Shown here: piece by piece, positions 42,826-51,640 of the stretch
Layout: each line of letters opens with the position of its first letter
How positions within the stretch are numbered: position 1 is the stretch's first letter
DNA from: Hymenobacter sp. BT188
GTDB taxonomy: Bacteria; Bacteroidota; Bacteroidia; Cytophagales; Hymenobacteraceae
Direction of reading: 5' to 3'
Length of the DNA: 64,000 nucleotides
NCBI RefSeq assembly: GCF_014333585.1
Contig: NZ_JACSCW010000005.1
Coordinates: 186,001-250,000 of the forward strand
Translations under genes and position numbers: made by a program
Notes under the pieces: model-generated
Told to the model about the DNA's origin: nothing
The model's database searches: none
The model's input: only the letters and a program-made list of their open reading frames with translations

Positions 42826-43932
42826 CTAAAGGGCAGTAACGGTTCCGTTGTGCACCGCAAAGCGAGCTACTTGCTCCGAGATGGTTGCAAGAATTCGGTC
42901 GGTGCGCTCCAGGTGTGTATCGGTTAGAAAGACCTGACCGAAGGTATATTCTGCTACCAACTGCATTAATCGAGTGATGCGCTTTTCATCGAGCCGGTCG
43001 AAGATATCATCAAGCAGGAGCAGAGGCTTATGTTGTTTGCGGCTGGCAAAGATTTCAAATTGGGCAAGCTTCAAAGCAATAGCATACGACTTCTGCTGGC
43101 CTTGAGAACCATAACCCTTAACCGGCAACTCATCCATTAGAAAAGTGAAGTCGTCTTTATGAGGTCCAATAGTGGTGCGCTGCAACGTGATATCGCGCCG
43201 CTCATTGGTGCGAAGTAGATGGGCAAAGTCGGCGCCGGGAAGTTGGCTCTTATATTCAAGGCTTACCTGTTCGCGGCCATCAGCCAGCTGCTGGTAGTGG
43301 CGCTGAAAAAGAGGGGTGAACTCCGTCAGAAATTGTTGGCGCCGCTCCATAATTTGCCCCCCAGCGGGTACCATCTGTTCGTCAAGTACCAGCAAGTAGT
43401 CGCGATCGTAACCGCGGCCGTCAGCGGCAAGCTTGAGCAAAGCGTTGCGCTGACGCAGTAAATTAGAGTAAGTAATAAGGAGCTCCAGATAGTCATGATC
43501 CAACTGGGAGATCAAACTGTCAAAGTACTTGCGCCGCTCCTCACTACCCTCCCGAATCAAGTCGGTATCATAAGGTGAGATAAGCACTACTGGGTAGCGA
43601 CCTATATGATCCGCAATACGTTCATATGCTTGTTTGTTGCGCGTGACCAGTTTCTTTTGCCCTACACGAAGGCTGCACTGAATAGTGTCGGTGTCGCTGG
43701 GGGGCGTTTGGAAGCGGCCCTTCACTACAAAAAACTCTGCACCCTGCTTAATGCTCTGGGCATCGGCAGTAGCAAAGGCGCTTCGAGTAAGAGACAAATA
43801 GTGGATAGCATCGAGCAGATTCGTCTTGCCACTTCCATTGTCACCGACAAAGCAATTGATGTGAGGAGAGAAAGCCAAAGTGGCTTCATCGTAATTTTTA
43901 AAGAACAATAGGTGTAGGGTTTCCAGAATCAT
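42826..43932 (-). CDS. recF: DNA replication and repair protein RecF
   Basis: 368 residues from the ATG complementary to 43930-43932; the frame runs further back to 44193, but that overlaps the divergent pdhA promoter and lacks family similarity. RecF loads RecA at gaps with RecO and RecR. It has ILETLHLLFFKNYDEATLAF, Walker A GDNGSGKTNLLDAIHYLS, DLIREGSEERRKYFDSLISQ, signature GSQGQQKSYAIALKL and Walker B LLLLDDIFDRLDE. G6C motifs are at 43356 (coding GGQ) and 43699. The neighbour order recF-dciA without dnaA/dnaN is unusual. Confidence 0.95.
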   Translation of the reverse strand: MILETLHLLFFKNYDEATLAFSPHINCFVGDNGSGKTNLLDAIHYLSLTRSAFATADAQSIKQGAEFFVVKGRFQTPPSDTDTIQCSLRVGQKKLVTRNKQAYERIADHIGRYPVVLISPYDTDLIREGSEERRKYFDSLISQLDHDYLELLITYSNLLRQRNALLKLAADGRGYDRDYLLVLDEQMVPAGGQIMERRQQFLTEFTPLFQRHYQQLADGREQVSLEYKSQLPGADFAHLLRTNERRDITLQRTTIGPHKDDFTFLMDELPVKGYGSQGQQKSYAIALKLAQFEIFASRKQHKPLLLLDDIFDRLDEKRITRLMQLVAEYTFGQVFLTDTHLERTDRILATISEQVARFAVHNGTVTAL

Positions 43933-43959
43933 CCGGTTCGAAATTGCAATCCTTTTGCG

Positions 43960-43967
43960 TACTTTCG
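43960..43967 (+). promoter_or_regulatory. Candidate -7 element (TACTTTCG)
   Basis: Seven of eight matches, 29 nt before the pdhA start, in the 64-nt divergent recF/pdhA gap. Confidence 0.4.
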
Positions 43968-43996
43968 CATCCCAAACGCGAACAACCGAAAGCACG

Positions 43997-45181
43997 ATGG
44001 CGGAGACGAAAGTAAAGGCTGACTCAAAAGCGACTAAGTCGGCAAAAAAAGCGGCAAGCCCGAAAGGCACTTCCAACGGTAACGACGCGGCGTCGGTTAC
44101 CAAAACGGTGAACCAGCCTGACTCGGGTATGCCACCCTCTAACGAGGAAGCGAAAGAAGCGACTGGTGCGCCCAAGGCTACTGTGCCCGCCAATCCAAAG
44201 TTTCCTAAGGAGACTTACTTGCAGTGGTATGAGCAAATGCAGCTCATGCGCAAGTTTGAGGAGAAGGCCGGGCAGCTTTATGGTCAGCAAAAAATTAAAG
44301 GCTTCTGCCACCTGTACATCGGTCAGGAGGCTTGCGTAGCCGGTGCGGTATCAGCCTTAACTAAAGATGATAAGTGGATAACGGCTTACCGCGACCATGC
44401 TCATCCGCTGGCACTCGGTACTTCGCCCAACGCCATCATGGCCGAGCTGTTTGCGAAAGCTACCGGTTGCTCCAAAGGCAAAGGTGGCTCCATGCACATC
44501 TTCGATAAAGAAGTGAATTTCATGGGTGGGCACGGCATCGTAGGTGGTCAGGTTCCGCTGGGTGCTGGTATTGCTTTTTCAGAAAAGTATAACAAGACAG
44601 GCAACCTCTGCATCTGCTATATGGGCGATGGTGCCGTGCGTCAAGGTGCCTTGCATGAGGCCTTCAACATGGCCATGCTCTGGAAGCTGCCGGTTATCTT
44701 CGTTATCGAAAATAACGGCTACGCAATGGGCACTGCCGTGCAACGTAGCTCTAACGTAACGGAACTGTACACGCTGGGCGAGAGTTATGATATGCCTTCA
44801 TTCCCGGTGAATGCTATGAACGTAGAAGACGTGCATGAGGCCGTCGCCCAAGCGGCTGAGCGCGCCCGCGCCGGCGAGGGACCTACGCTGCTCGAGTTTA
44901 AAACCTACCGCTACAAGGGCCACTCCATGAGCGACCCAGCGAAGTATCGGACAAAAGAAGAATTGGAAGACTATCGCTCACGCGATTCTATCGAGGCCGT
45001 TCGTCATACTATCCTGACGAACAACATGGCCACCGAGGACGATCTTAATGCTATTGACGAGCAAATCAAAGCGGCCGTGAATGAGTCCGTAGAGTTTGCT
45101 GAAACCTCGCCATATCCCACTGCCGACGAGCTCTACAAGGACGTGTACGTGCAGCAGGACTATCCTTATATCCGCGACTAA
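43997..45181 (+). CDS. pdhA: Pyruvate dehydrogenase E1 component, alpha subunit
   Basis: 394 residues from ATG 43997. It decarboxylates pyruvate with thiamine diphosphate. The E1-alpha core begins FPKETYLQWYEQMQLMRKFEEKAGQLYGQQKIKGFCHLYIGQEA; the thiamine motif GDGAVRQGALHEAFNMA...VIENN is near residue 215 and the phosphorylation-loop-like YRYKGHSMSDP near residue 310. The first 70 residues are a Lys/Ala/Ser-rich low-complexity extension not usual in E1-alpha; similar extensions are known in E2, so its role is unclear. The E1-beta and E2/E3 genes are not in the window. Confidence 0.93.
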   Translation: MAETKVKADSKATKSAKKAASPKGTSNGNDAASVTKTVNQPDSGMPPSNEEAKEATGAPKATVPANPKFPKETYLQWYEQMQLMRKFEEKAGQLYGQQKIKGFCHLYIGQEACVAGAVSALTKDDKWITAYRDHAHPLALGTSPNAIMAELFAKATGCSKGKGGSMHIFDKEVNFMGGHGIVGGQVPLGAGIAFSEKYNKTGNLCICYMGDGAVRQGALHEAFNMAMLWKLPVIFVIENNGYAMGTAVQRSSNVTELYTLGESYDMPSFPVNAMNVEDVHEAVAQAAERARAGEGPTLLEFKTYRYKGHSMSDPAKYRTKEELEDYRSRDSIEAVRHTILTNNMATEDDLNAIDEQIKAAVNESVEFAETSPYPTADELYKDVYVQQDYPYIRD

Positions 45182-45226
45182 CTGTCGAATTTCCCCAGCC
45201 GCGAGGCTGCCTTTTTGCCCCCCGTA

Positions 45227-45997
45227 ATGTCGAAGATTCCCTACACGCGCAATACCCCTAACGCCCGCCAGCGAACCGAGGTGCCCGCAGATCCAAACCA
45301 ACCTGTCACGGACGGTGTGACCGAGCATCCGTTGATGGAAGACCCCGACGCGCTGGCTCTCCGGCTGGTGGAGTCTGAAGACTTTGTTCGGCGCAACAAG
45401 ACGGCCTTGCTAAGCTTACTAGCGGTGGTAGTACTGGCCGTTGTTGGCGGGTTTGCGTTCTACACATGGCGTAATACCCAGAATGAAAAGGGACAGGCTG
45501 CCATGTATCAGGCGGTGAACTATTGGGAAGCTGATTCGCTGAACAAAGCCCTCAAGGGTGATGGGCAGTACGATGGTTTGGCTACTATCACTTCGGAGTA
45601 CAATGGTACGCAGGCAGCCAATCTGGCTAACTTCTATGCTGGTGTAGCTGCGTTAAAAGATGGCAAGTACCAAAACGCTATTGACTATCTGGAAGACTTC
45701 ACTTCAGATGATCTGCTGGTGCAAGCCCGTGCTTACTCTCTGATCGGTGACGCTTATCTGGAACTGAACAAGTTCAAGGAGGCAGCTGATCAATATGAGA
45801 AGGCTGCTAACTTTAAGTCCAACGAATACTTCTCGCCTGGCTACCTGATGAAGGAAGCTACGGCCCGCGAGCTTGCCAAAGACTATGAAGGAGCCATTAA
45901 GGCCTACACCAGAATCGTTGATGAGTATCAGAATGCTGCTGAAGTAACGGAGGCTAAACAATACTTGGCCCGCGTTCAAGCTCTGGCTGGTAAGTAA
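45227..45997 (+). CDS. Tetratricopeptide repeat membrane protein
   Basis: 256 residues from ATG 45227 (a TTG 12 nt upstream within a G6C motif is also in frame). Residues 1-50 are hydrophilic, a single membrane helix follows (LLSLLAVVVLAVVGGFAFYTW), then TPR repeats (ANLANFYAGVAALKDGKYQNA, AYSLIGDAYLELNKFKEAADQYEKAAN and AKDYEGAIKAYTRIVDEYQ). It resembles the YfgM/BamD-type anchored TPR proteins of Bacteroidota. Precise partner unknown. Confidence 0.85.
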   Translation: MSKIPYTRNTPNARQRTEVPADPNQPVTDGVTEHPLMEDPDALALRLVESEDFVRRNKTALLSLLAVVVLAVVGGFAFYTWRNTQNEKGQAAMYQAVNYWEADSLNKALKGDGQYDGLATITSEYNGTQAANLANFYAGVAALKDGKYQNAIDYLEDFTSDDLLVQARAYSLIGDAYLELNKFKEAADQYEKAANFKSNEYFSPGYLMKEATARELAKDYEGAIKAYTRIVDEYQNAAEVTEAKQYLARVQALAGK

Positions 45998-46029
45998 TCA
46001 TTCCAAGTCCGTAGACTCTGCGGTTTCGT

Positions 46030-46068
46030 AAAAGGAAAAGGACGGTTTCTTACCGTCCTTTTCCTTTT
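46030..46068 (+). terminator. Intrinsic terminator after the TPR gene
   Basis: Perfect 17-bp arms (46030-46046, 46052-46068) with a 5-nt loop and T-rich end. Confidence 0.92.
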
Positions 46069-46158
46069 GCTAATAGTGAGTTCATCCATATCACGTCGAA
46101 GAATAAGCAGCCTCATACTTACCCTTCGCAAGACGATCGTTCTACAAATATCTGATCC

Positions 46159-46635
46159 ATGGCAACCGCTCTTAAAAATCTTAGCGATTACAACTCTGAC
46201 CACTTTGTTGATATTACTGACAAGCGTTTCGGCTTGGTGGTGGCCGAGTGGAACCGCGAAATAACGGATATACTCAGCGCCGGTGCCTACGAGACCCTGC
46301 TCAAGCATGGCGCCCAAGCCGTCAATATTTTTCGCAATACAGTACCGGGTAGCTTTGAGCTAACACTAGGCGCTCAGCTATTGGCCCAGCATGAGGAGAT
46401 TGATGCCGTCATCTGCTTAGGCGTCGTGATTAAAGGCGACACAAAGCATGATGATTACATCTGCTATGCCGTAGCCAACGGTATAACGAATGTGGGATTG
46501 AAATATAATAAGCCCGTCATCTTTGGCTTAGTGACAACCAATACCCTGGAGCAAGCCTGGGATCGGGCGGGAGGCAAACATGGCAACAAAGGAGTGGAAG
46601 CGGCTGTAGCTGCTATTCAAATGCTAGGCTTCTGA
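46159..46635 (+). CDS. ribH: 6,7-Dimethyl-8-ribityllumazine synthase
   Basis: 158 residues. It makes the riboflavin precursor. RFGLVVAEWNREIT, VPGSFELTLGAQLLA, CLGVVIKGDTKHDDYICYAVANGI (His catalytic) and FGLVTTNTLEQAWDRAGGKHGNKG are characteristic. The other rib genes are not adjacent. No FMN riboswitch was seen in the 160-nt gap before it, which holds a terminator and AT-rich sequence. Confidence 0.95.
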   Translation: MATALKNLSDYNSDHFVDITDKRFGLVVAEWNREITDILSAGAYETLLKHGAQAVNIFRNTVPGSFELTLGAQLLAQHEEIDAVICLGVVIKGDTKHDDYICYAVANGITNVGLKYNKPVIFGLVTTNTLEQAWDRAGGKHGNKGVEAAVAAIQMLGF

Positions 46636-46769
46636 TAAGTACAAGATTAGAGTTTTGTTAAGATGAATGTATAGTGGTCAATTAGCGCACAAAAGCGTAG
46701 CTTTGCGGCCAAATACACCATAGGAATCCGTCAGAATACCAAATTCATAACTCCCTAAAGCCATTTTAT

Positions 46770-46806
46770 CTTCTAACAACTAAACTGGTTCAACCAGTGT
46801 TAGAAG
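46770..46806. promoter_or_regulatory. Two-tier stem-loop upstream of the DksA-like gene
   Basis: Arms CTTCTAACA (46770-46778) and TGTTAGAAG (46798-46806) enclose the palindrome ACTGGTT-C-AACCAGT (46784-46798). No T run follows, so a terminator is unlikely. It may be an operator or leader structure for the gene 78 nt downstream. A TAGCTTTG box lies at 46698-46705. Confidence 0.45.
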
Positions 46807-46883
46807 GGGTACAAAGCTGATCTTCGTTCTGAAAAAGGTTGGCTAATTAATTCACATTCAATAGTTTACTTTCCTTAGCTAAC

Positions 46884-47267
46884 ATGAGTGAAGAAACCAT
46901 ACGCTACTCCAGAGAAGATCTAGCGGAGTTCGAAGAAATCATCCAGGACAAGCTTACGGCCGCCCGTAAGGAGGTGTCATTTATCAAAGAAACACTGAGC
47001 CGCCGCAACGATTCGGGTACCGACAATACTGCCTCTTCTTCCAAGGTATTGGAGGATGGCGCTGATACGGCCGAAAAGGAAAGCATGAACCAGTTGGCTT
47101 CGCGCCAGATGAAGTTCATTCAGCAGTTGGAGAATGCGCTGGTGCGCATCAAGAACGGTACGTACGGTGTGTGCATTGGCACCGGCAAGCTGATTCCGAA
47201 AGAGCGTCTGCGGGCTGTACCTCACACCCAGCATTCCATTGAGGCTAAGATGGCGCGCCGCGACTAA
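46884..47267 (+). CDS. DksA/TraR family zinc-finger-like protein
   Basis: 127 residues: helical coiled-coil (residues 1-85) followed by the DksA C-terminal motif ALVRIKNGTYGVCIGTGKLIPKERLRAVPHTQHS. In E. coli DksA the zinc is held by four Cys; here only one Cys is visible, so this version is of the cysteine-poor type found in Bacteroidota. DksA-like proteins act on RNA polymerase in the stringent response. Coiled-coil tip residues needed for that were not checked in detail. Confidence 0.85.
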   Translation: MSEETIRYSREDLAEFEEIIQDKLTAARKEVSFIKETLSRRNDSGTDNTASSSKVLEDGADTAEKESMNQLASRQMKFIQQLENALVRIKNGTYGVCIGTGKLIPKERLRAVPHTQHSIEAKMARRD

Positions 47268-47290
47268 TAGCTTTCCTGCTACCTACAGAT

Positions 47291-47344
47291 TGCCCGGACT
47301 TGCGACCGGCTACCCAAAGTAGGGTTGCGGCGCAGGTTCGGGCA
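47291..47344 (+). terminator. Imperfect terminator after the DksA-like gene
   Basis: Long imperfect hairpin: TGCCCGGACTTGCG and CGCAGGTTCGGGCA at the ends with GC-rich pairing inside and a T-rich tail. Confidence 0.6.
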
Positions 47345-47428
47345 CTGTTTTGTTGACTAGTGCGTTAGCATCACCTCGTCTTATTTAGCGATATTTACTT
47401 CTCAACCGTACCGTAGCGATACGGCACT

Positions 47429-47436
47429 TACTTTCC
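47429..47436 (+). promoter_or_regulatory. Candidate -7 element (TACTTTCC) next to a start codon
   Basis: Seven to six matches to the box, 5 nt before ATG 47442; if active, the transcript would be nearly leaderless. Confidence 0.35.
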
Positions 47437-47441
47437 CGACC

Positions 47442-49334
47442 ATGGGCAAAAAGCACAAACCTGATTTTAACGGTGGCCGCAACGGCCGCAACGACTCTCG
47501 TCCTTCCGGTAATACGGGGGGCTCCGAAGGCTTCCGTAAGTCCTCGGACCGACCTGCTAATCGGGATGGCAACGACTCTCGTCGTGGCAGCGACTTCCCT
47601 TCGCGCCCTACTTTTGGTCGGCCTAACACGGGTAATACTCCCGGTGGTGGTCGCTTTGGTGGCGGAAACGCGGGGGGCAAATTTGGCGATAGAAGCAGTC
47701 GGCCAACTGGTGGAGACTTCAACCGCGGGGAGGAGCGCGGGTCACGGGGCAACTTTGCCCCCCGGCGCGATGGCGACAGCCGGCCTACTTTCAACCGCAA
47801 TAATAACGAGCGCCCCACTCGCTCATTCGACCGCGATGCTCCCCGCCGCTTCGACGAACGTCGCGACAGTGGCTTTGGTCGCGACCGTGACCGCGCCGAT
47901 GAGCGGCCAGCGCAACCTTATCAGCCTAAAGCTAACTGGCCCGGCCAGCCATACCGGCAGGAAGGCAAGCCAGCCGTTCCGCGCGGTGGGGCAGGTGAGC
48001 GCAACCGGAAGTTTAATAAGGTCAATCCTTTTGAAACCGATAAGCCGGCGCCGGCTAAGGCTCCATATGAGCCCGACACTCGCCGCGACCCTCGGACTGA
48101 CGAATCAGGTCCGGACCGGCCAATACGCCCGGCACGGCCTTTCGATTTCAAAAATGCCCCCCAGGACAGAGATGCTGACCGCGGCGACCAACGCCGCGAA
48201 GGTGGCTACGAACGGCGCGACCGCAACGAAGGCAGCTTCGGTGGCCCACGTCGCGACGATGAGCGAGGCAAATTTGCCCCCCGCGGCGACCAACGCCGCG
48301 AAGGTGGATTTGGCAACCGCAACACCGATGACAAGCGCGGTAATTTTGCCCCCCGCAGCACCGGTGAGCGTGGTAGCTACGGCGACCGTAGCAATGCTGG
48401 TGGCCGCGACTTCGGCTCCTCTGCTCCCCGCGACGCCCGACCATTTGGTGAGCGTCCGGCGCGGCCCGAGAATCGGCCAGCGCGTGATGCCAGCAGCAAC
48501 CGGGCAGATAAGCCCAAGCGCGACGAAGTACCCGGCGAAGCTCCTGCTTACAAGAACCTAAAGTTTTACGAAGAGGATAAAACCCGTGGTAACAAGCGTC
48601 GGCGGGAAGAAGACGATTCGGCTGGCGACACGCTGCGCTTGAATCGCTACATCGCCAACGCGGGTGTTTGCTCACGTCGCGAGGCAGATGCACTTATTGC
48701 CGCCGGTGAAATTCGGGTGAATGGCGAGGTAGTTACCGAAATGGGCTACCAAGTGCAGCCCACGGATACCGTGCAATATGGCAAAACCAACCTCAAGCGT
48801 GAAAAGGAGGTGTATGTGCTGCTCAATAAGCCGAAAGACTTCATTACTACCACCGATGACCCGGAGGGCCGCAAAACGGTAATGGATCTGGTAGCCACTG
48901 CCTCCAAGGAGCGCATCTTCCCGGTCGGCCGCCTAGACCGCAACACAACTGGTCTGCTGCTCTTCACTAATGATGGTGAGGTGGCCCAGAAACTTACGCA
49001 TCCGTCACACAAGAACAAGAAGATCTATCAGGTGGAGCTGAACACGCCGCTCACCGAAGATCATTTGCGCCAGATTGCCGAAGGCATTGAGCTGGAAGAT
49101 GGCAAAGCGGAGGTGGATGATGTGGCCGTGGTGGCCGGCAATGCGCACTTTGTAGGCGTTGAACTGCATATTGGTCGCAACCGTATCGTGCGCCGCATAT
49201 TTGAGTACTTGGGTTACGAAGTCGTTTCTCTGGACCGCGTACAGTATGCAGGACTTACCAAAAAAGATCTCCCTCGTGGCAAGTGGCGCTACCTGAACGA
49301 GAAGGAAGTTATTCGCCTGAAGTATTTCTTGTAA
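47442..49334 (+). CDS. 23S rRNA pseudouridine synthase (RluB/RsuA type) with long RG-rich extension
   Basis: 630 residues. Residues 1 to about 385 are a low-complexity Arg/Gly/Asp/Pro-rich region with many RGG-like units and short repeats. From about 395 comes an S4 RNA-binding domain (LRLNRYIANAGVCSRREADALI), then the RsuA/RluB catalytic domain with GRLDRNTTGLLLFTNDG (catalytic Asp near residue 499) and LHIGRNRIVRRIFEYLGYEV. It pseudouridylates rRNA. Four G6C motifs are in the RG-rich part (47672, 47757, 48156, 48276, 48348), where the reading frame is permissive. The extension is unusually long even for Bacteroidota. Confidence 0.93.
   Translation: MGKKHKPDFNGGRNGRNDSRPSGNTGGSEGFRKSSDRPANRDGNDSRRGSDFPSRPTFGRPNTGNTPGGGRFGGGNAGGKFGDRSSRPTGGDFNRGEERGSRGNFAPRRDGDSRPTFNRNNNERPTRSFDRDAPRRFDERRDSGFGRDRDRADERPAQPYQPKANWPGQPYRQEGKPAVPRGGAGERNRKFNKVNPFETDKPAPAKAPYEPDTRRDPRTDESGPDRPIRPARPFDFKNAPQDRDADRGDQRREGGYERRDRNEGSFGGPRRDDERGKFAPRGDQRREGGFGNRNTDDKRGNFAPRSTGERGSYGDRSNAGGRDFGSSAPRDARPFGERPARPENRPARDASSNRADKPKRDEVPGEAPAYKNLKFYEEDKTRGNKRRREEDDSAGDTLRLNRYIANAGVCSRREADALIAAGEIRVNGEVVTEMGYQVQPTDTVQYGKTNLKREKEVYVLLNKPKDFITTTDDPEGRKTVMDLVATASKERIFPVGRLDRNTTGLLLFTNDGEVAQKLTHPSHKNKKIYQVELNTPLTEDHLRQIAEGIELEDGKAEVDDVAVVAGNAHFVGVELHIGRNRIVRRIFEYLGYEVVSLDRVQYAGLTKKDLPRGKWRYLNEKEVIRLKYFL
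48179..48307 (+). repeat. 27-bp direct repeat in the RG-rich coding region
   Basis: Two identical 27-bp copies, 48179-48205 and 48281-48307, 102 bp apart (in frame), each coding RGDQRREGG. They mark recent unit duplication in the disordered extension. Confidence 0.85.
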
Positions 49335-49346
49335 GAAGCAACCTAC

Positions 49347-49386
49347 GGACGCTTTACCGACTCATGACCAAGTCGGTAAGGCGTCC
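49347..49386 (+). terminator. Terminator after the pseudouridine synthase gene
   Basis: 16-bp arms with one mismatch (49347-49362 and 49371-49386) followed by a T-rich stretch. Confidence 0.75.
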
Positions 49387-49520
49387 TTTGCTTTTGGCCC
49401 TTCCCGTCGCTTTTGACTTCTCTATCCAATTAATCTCGACTGCCTTAACGGCTAACTTCAGAAAGCTATTTCTCAAAAGAAGTGCTGACTAAGCAGATGC
49501 CGCAGGTAAGCCCTGTTTTC

Positions 49521-50273
49521 ATGCGCACTCTCACCCTCGACATTGGCAATACCACCGTGAAATACGGTTGCTTCGAGGATTATGTGCTACGCGAAACCGT
49601 CACTGTTCAGACTAAAGGACAGGTAAGCGAGGTCGTGGAACGTTGGAAGCCAGCCCACGTTATTCTGGCGTCGGTGGCTGGTCCAACGGATGCGTGGGCT
49701 GCTGATCTGCGCACGAGGGTGCCGGGGCGGATAGTAGAGTTTAAGCCGGCATCTACGCCTCTTCCTATTCGTAACGGATACGCAACTCCTCAGACCCTCG
49801 GCGCTGATCGGCTAGCGGCGGCAGTGGGCGCAGCGTGGCTCCGGCCGGGCCGCGACTCGCTGATAATTGACGCGGGTACGGCCATCAAGTGCGACTGGGT
49901 AGAAGGCGGGCATACGTTCCGGGGCGGTAGTATTGCGCCGGGACTACGGCTACGCTTTCAGGCACTACACACGTTTACGGGCCGGCTGCCGTTACTGGAA
50001 ATGCCCCCCGACCTTACGGCTGAGATTCCGCTGACCGGTGATGACACGGAATCTGCTATTCGAAGCGGGGTGCTTAATGGAGCCGTGGCGGAAGTGAATG
50101 GAATGCTTGATCAGTACCGTGCTCTGCGGCCCGCTTTAGGGGTACTCCTGGCGGGCGGCGACGCGGCCTTTTTTCAATCGCGGCTCAAAGGCCCTATCTT
50201 TGTAATTCCCGAACTCGTGCTGCTCGGGCTTCACCGAATTTTGGTGCATACCATTGACTATGTGGAAGAATAA
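49521..50273 (+). CDS. coaX: Type III pantothenate kinase
   Basis: 250 residues from ATG 49521; a GTG upstream at 49482 adds 13. First step of coenzyme A synthesis. The motif LDIGNTTVKYGCF at the N terminus, GADRLAAAVGA, IIDAGTAIKCDWVEGG and GGSIAPGLRLRFQALHTFTGRLP are those of CoaX. Its end overlaps the next gene by 14 nt. Confidence 0.95.
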   Translation: MRTLTLDIGNTTVKYGCFEDYVLRETVTVQTKGQVSEVVERWKPAHVILASVAGPTDAWAADLRTRVPGRIVEFKPASTPLPIRNGYATPQTLGADRLAAAVGAAWLRPGRDSLIIDAGTAIKCDWVEGGHTFRGGSIAPGLRLRFQALHTFTGRLPLLEMPPDLTAEIPLTGDDTESAIRSGVLNGAVAEVNGMLDQYRALRPALGVLLAGGDAAFFQSRLKGPIFVIPELVLLGLHRILVHTIDYVEE

Positions 50274-51603
50274 ATTAGCCGGCCTGATCGGTGTAGGGTT
50301 GATGGGTTTGGCAACAGCGCCGCAAAGCCAAGGACAAGGGCTCGGCAACTCGCCGTACTCACGCTTGGGCCTGGGCGATTTCAACCTCAATACTGGCGGG
50401 GCGCGTCAGCAAGGAATGGGCGGTGTCGGTTTGGCCGCGCCTAACAGCATTCATATAAACGAATTGAACCCGGCTCTGCTTTATTACACGGCTCGTACTA
50501 CCTACGAAATGGCTGTGAATGGGCAAATCAAAACGCTTCGCAACCAAACTAATTCTCAGCGCGACGGAAGCGGTACGCTGGGCTACCTGGCCTTGGCTGT
50601 GCCACTATCCAAGAGTTGGGCTGGCGCTGTTGGCCTGAAGCCTTACAGCGCCGTCGATTATGAGAGCAACGTAGTCGAAACCGTAGCCTCCGGACCTGCT
50701 GGCACGCAGGTGCTCAAGCGCTATCAGGGCGAAGGTGGCCTGTCGGAAGCTTACATTGGGCAGGCGTACCGATTGGCTAAAGGCCTGACAGTGGGCGGTA
50801 CGGCCGCATACGTATTCGGTAGCATCGACCAGCGCGTAGCTACGCAGGTAGCGCCCGCAGGCGTTACCGACCCTTCGCAACTGGCCAGTGTTGTATTGCT
50901 GGAACACGTGCGCTACTCCGATTTCACCTTTCGGGGCGCGGCGCACTACCGCGGCGCCATCAATAGCAAGCTCAACTATAGTCTGGGGGGCGTTTATACC
51001 TTCCGCTCGAGCATAGACGGCGTGCGCAATACTTCTCTTGACCGCGAAGACATTGCCGGCAATCAGCTGGAGCGTATTCAGCTAGAGGACAGCCAGAAAG
51101 GCGAGGCCCGCGTGCCCGCCATGGCTCAGTTCGGCATCAGCATCGACAACAATAAAAACTTCAGCGCCAACCTCGATGTAGCTCATCAGCAATGGTCGAA
51201 GTTTCGCTCCTTCGGTATTACTGGTGGGGCCGGCATCGGTACCCCTTTGGATAATACGGTGCGCGTAGGGCTGGGGGGCGAATACACTCCTGATCCGACC
51301 TCCGTAGATAGCTACTTCAAGCGGGTAACCTACCGTGCTGGTATTAGCGCCGCGCAGCTGCCATACCGTCCGGCTGGCCAAACGCTCTACGACCGCGCTG
51401 TAAGTTGGGGTTTCAGCCTTCCTGTACCATCGGCTACGCCATTGGAAGCCGCCAGCATGAACCTGGCCTTTACCTACGGGCAGCGCGGCAACACCGACCC
51501 TAACGAGGCGAACCCCAACGGCAACGTGCGCGAGGACTATGTGCGGGTGCAGCTAGGTCTAACGCTCAACAACCGCTGGTTTATCAAGCGGCGCATTGAG
51601 TAA
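50260..51603 (+). CDS. Outer-membrane beta-barrel protein
   Basis: 448 residues. Signal peptide ending near residue 26, then GLGNSPYSRLGLGDFNLNTGGARQQGMGGVGLA, a typical opening of a Bacteroidota outer-membrane protein. Alternating hydrophobic strands and Gly/Asn turns run to a C-terminal strand ending ...NNRWFIKRRIE. It is in an apparent operon coaX - OMP - lptC, as found in other Cytophagales. The exact function is unknown. Confidence 0.85.
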   Translation: MWKNKLAGLIGVGLMGLATAPQSQGQGLGNSPYSRLGLGDFNLNTGGARQQGMGGVGLAAPNSIHINELNPALLYYTARTTYEMAVNGQIKTLRNQTNSQRDGSGTLGYLALAVPLSKSWAGAVGLKPYSAVDYESNVVETVASGPAGTQVLKRYQGEGGLSEAYIGQAYRLAKGLTVGGTAAYVFGSIDQRVATQVAPAGVTDPSQLASVVLLEHVRYSDFTFRGAAHYRGAINSKLNYSLGGVYTFRSSIDGVRNTSLDREDIAGNQLERIQLEDSQKGEARVPAMAQFGISIDNNKNFSANLDVAHQQWSKFRSFGITGGAGIGTPLDNTVRVGLGGEYTPDPTSVDSYFKRVTYRAGISAAQLPYRPAGQTLYDRAVSWGFSLPVPSATPLEAASMNLAFTYGQRGNTDPNEANPNGNVREDYVRVQLGLTLNNRWFIKRRIE

Positions 51604-51640
51604 CCAAGGTACGCTCGTGCAAGCGCTTAGCCGCAGTTGG

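Noticed and set aside
43933..44193. Upstream extension of recF
   Set aside because: Overlaps the pdhA start and promoter in the opposite direction and has no RecF similarity.
47473..48561. 362-codon alternative frame in the RG-rich part of the pseudouridine synthase gene
   Set aside because: Explained by GC-rich repeats that lack stop codons; the real frame continues into the S4 and catalytic domains.
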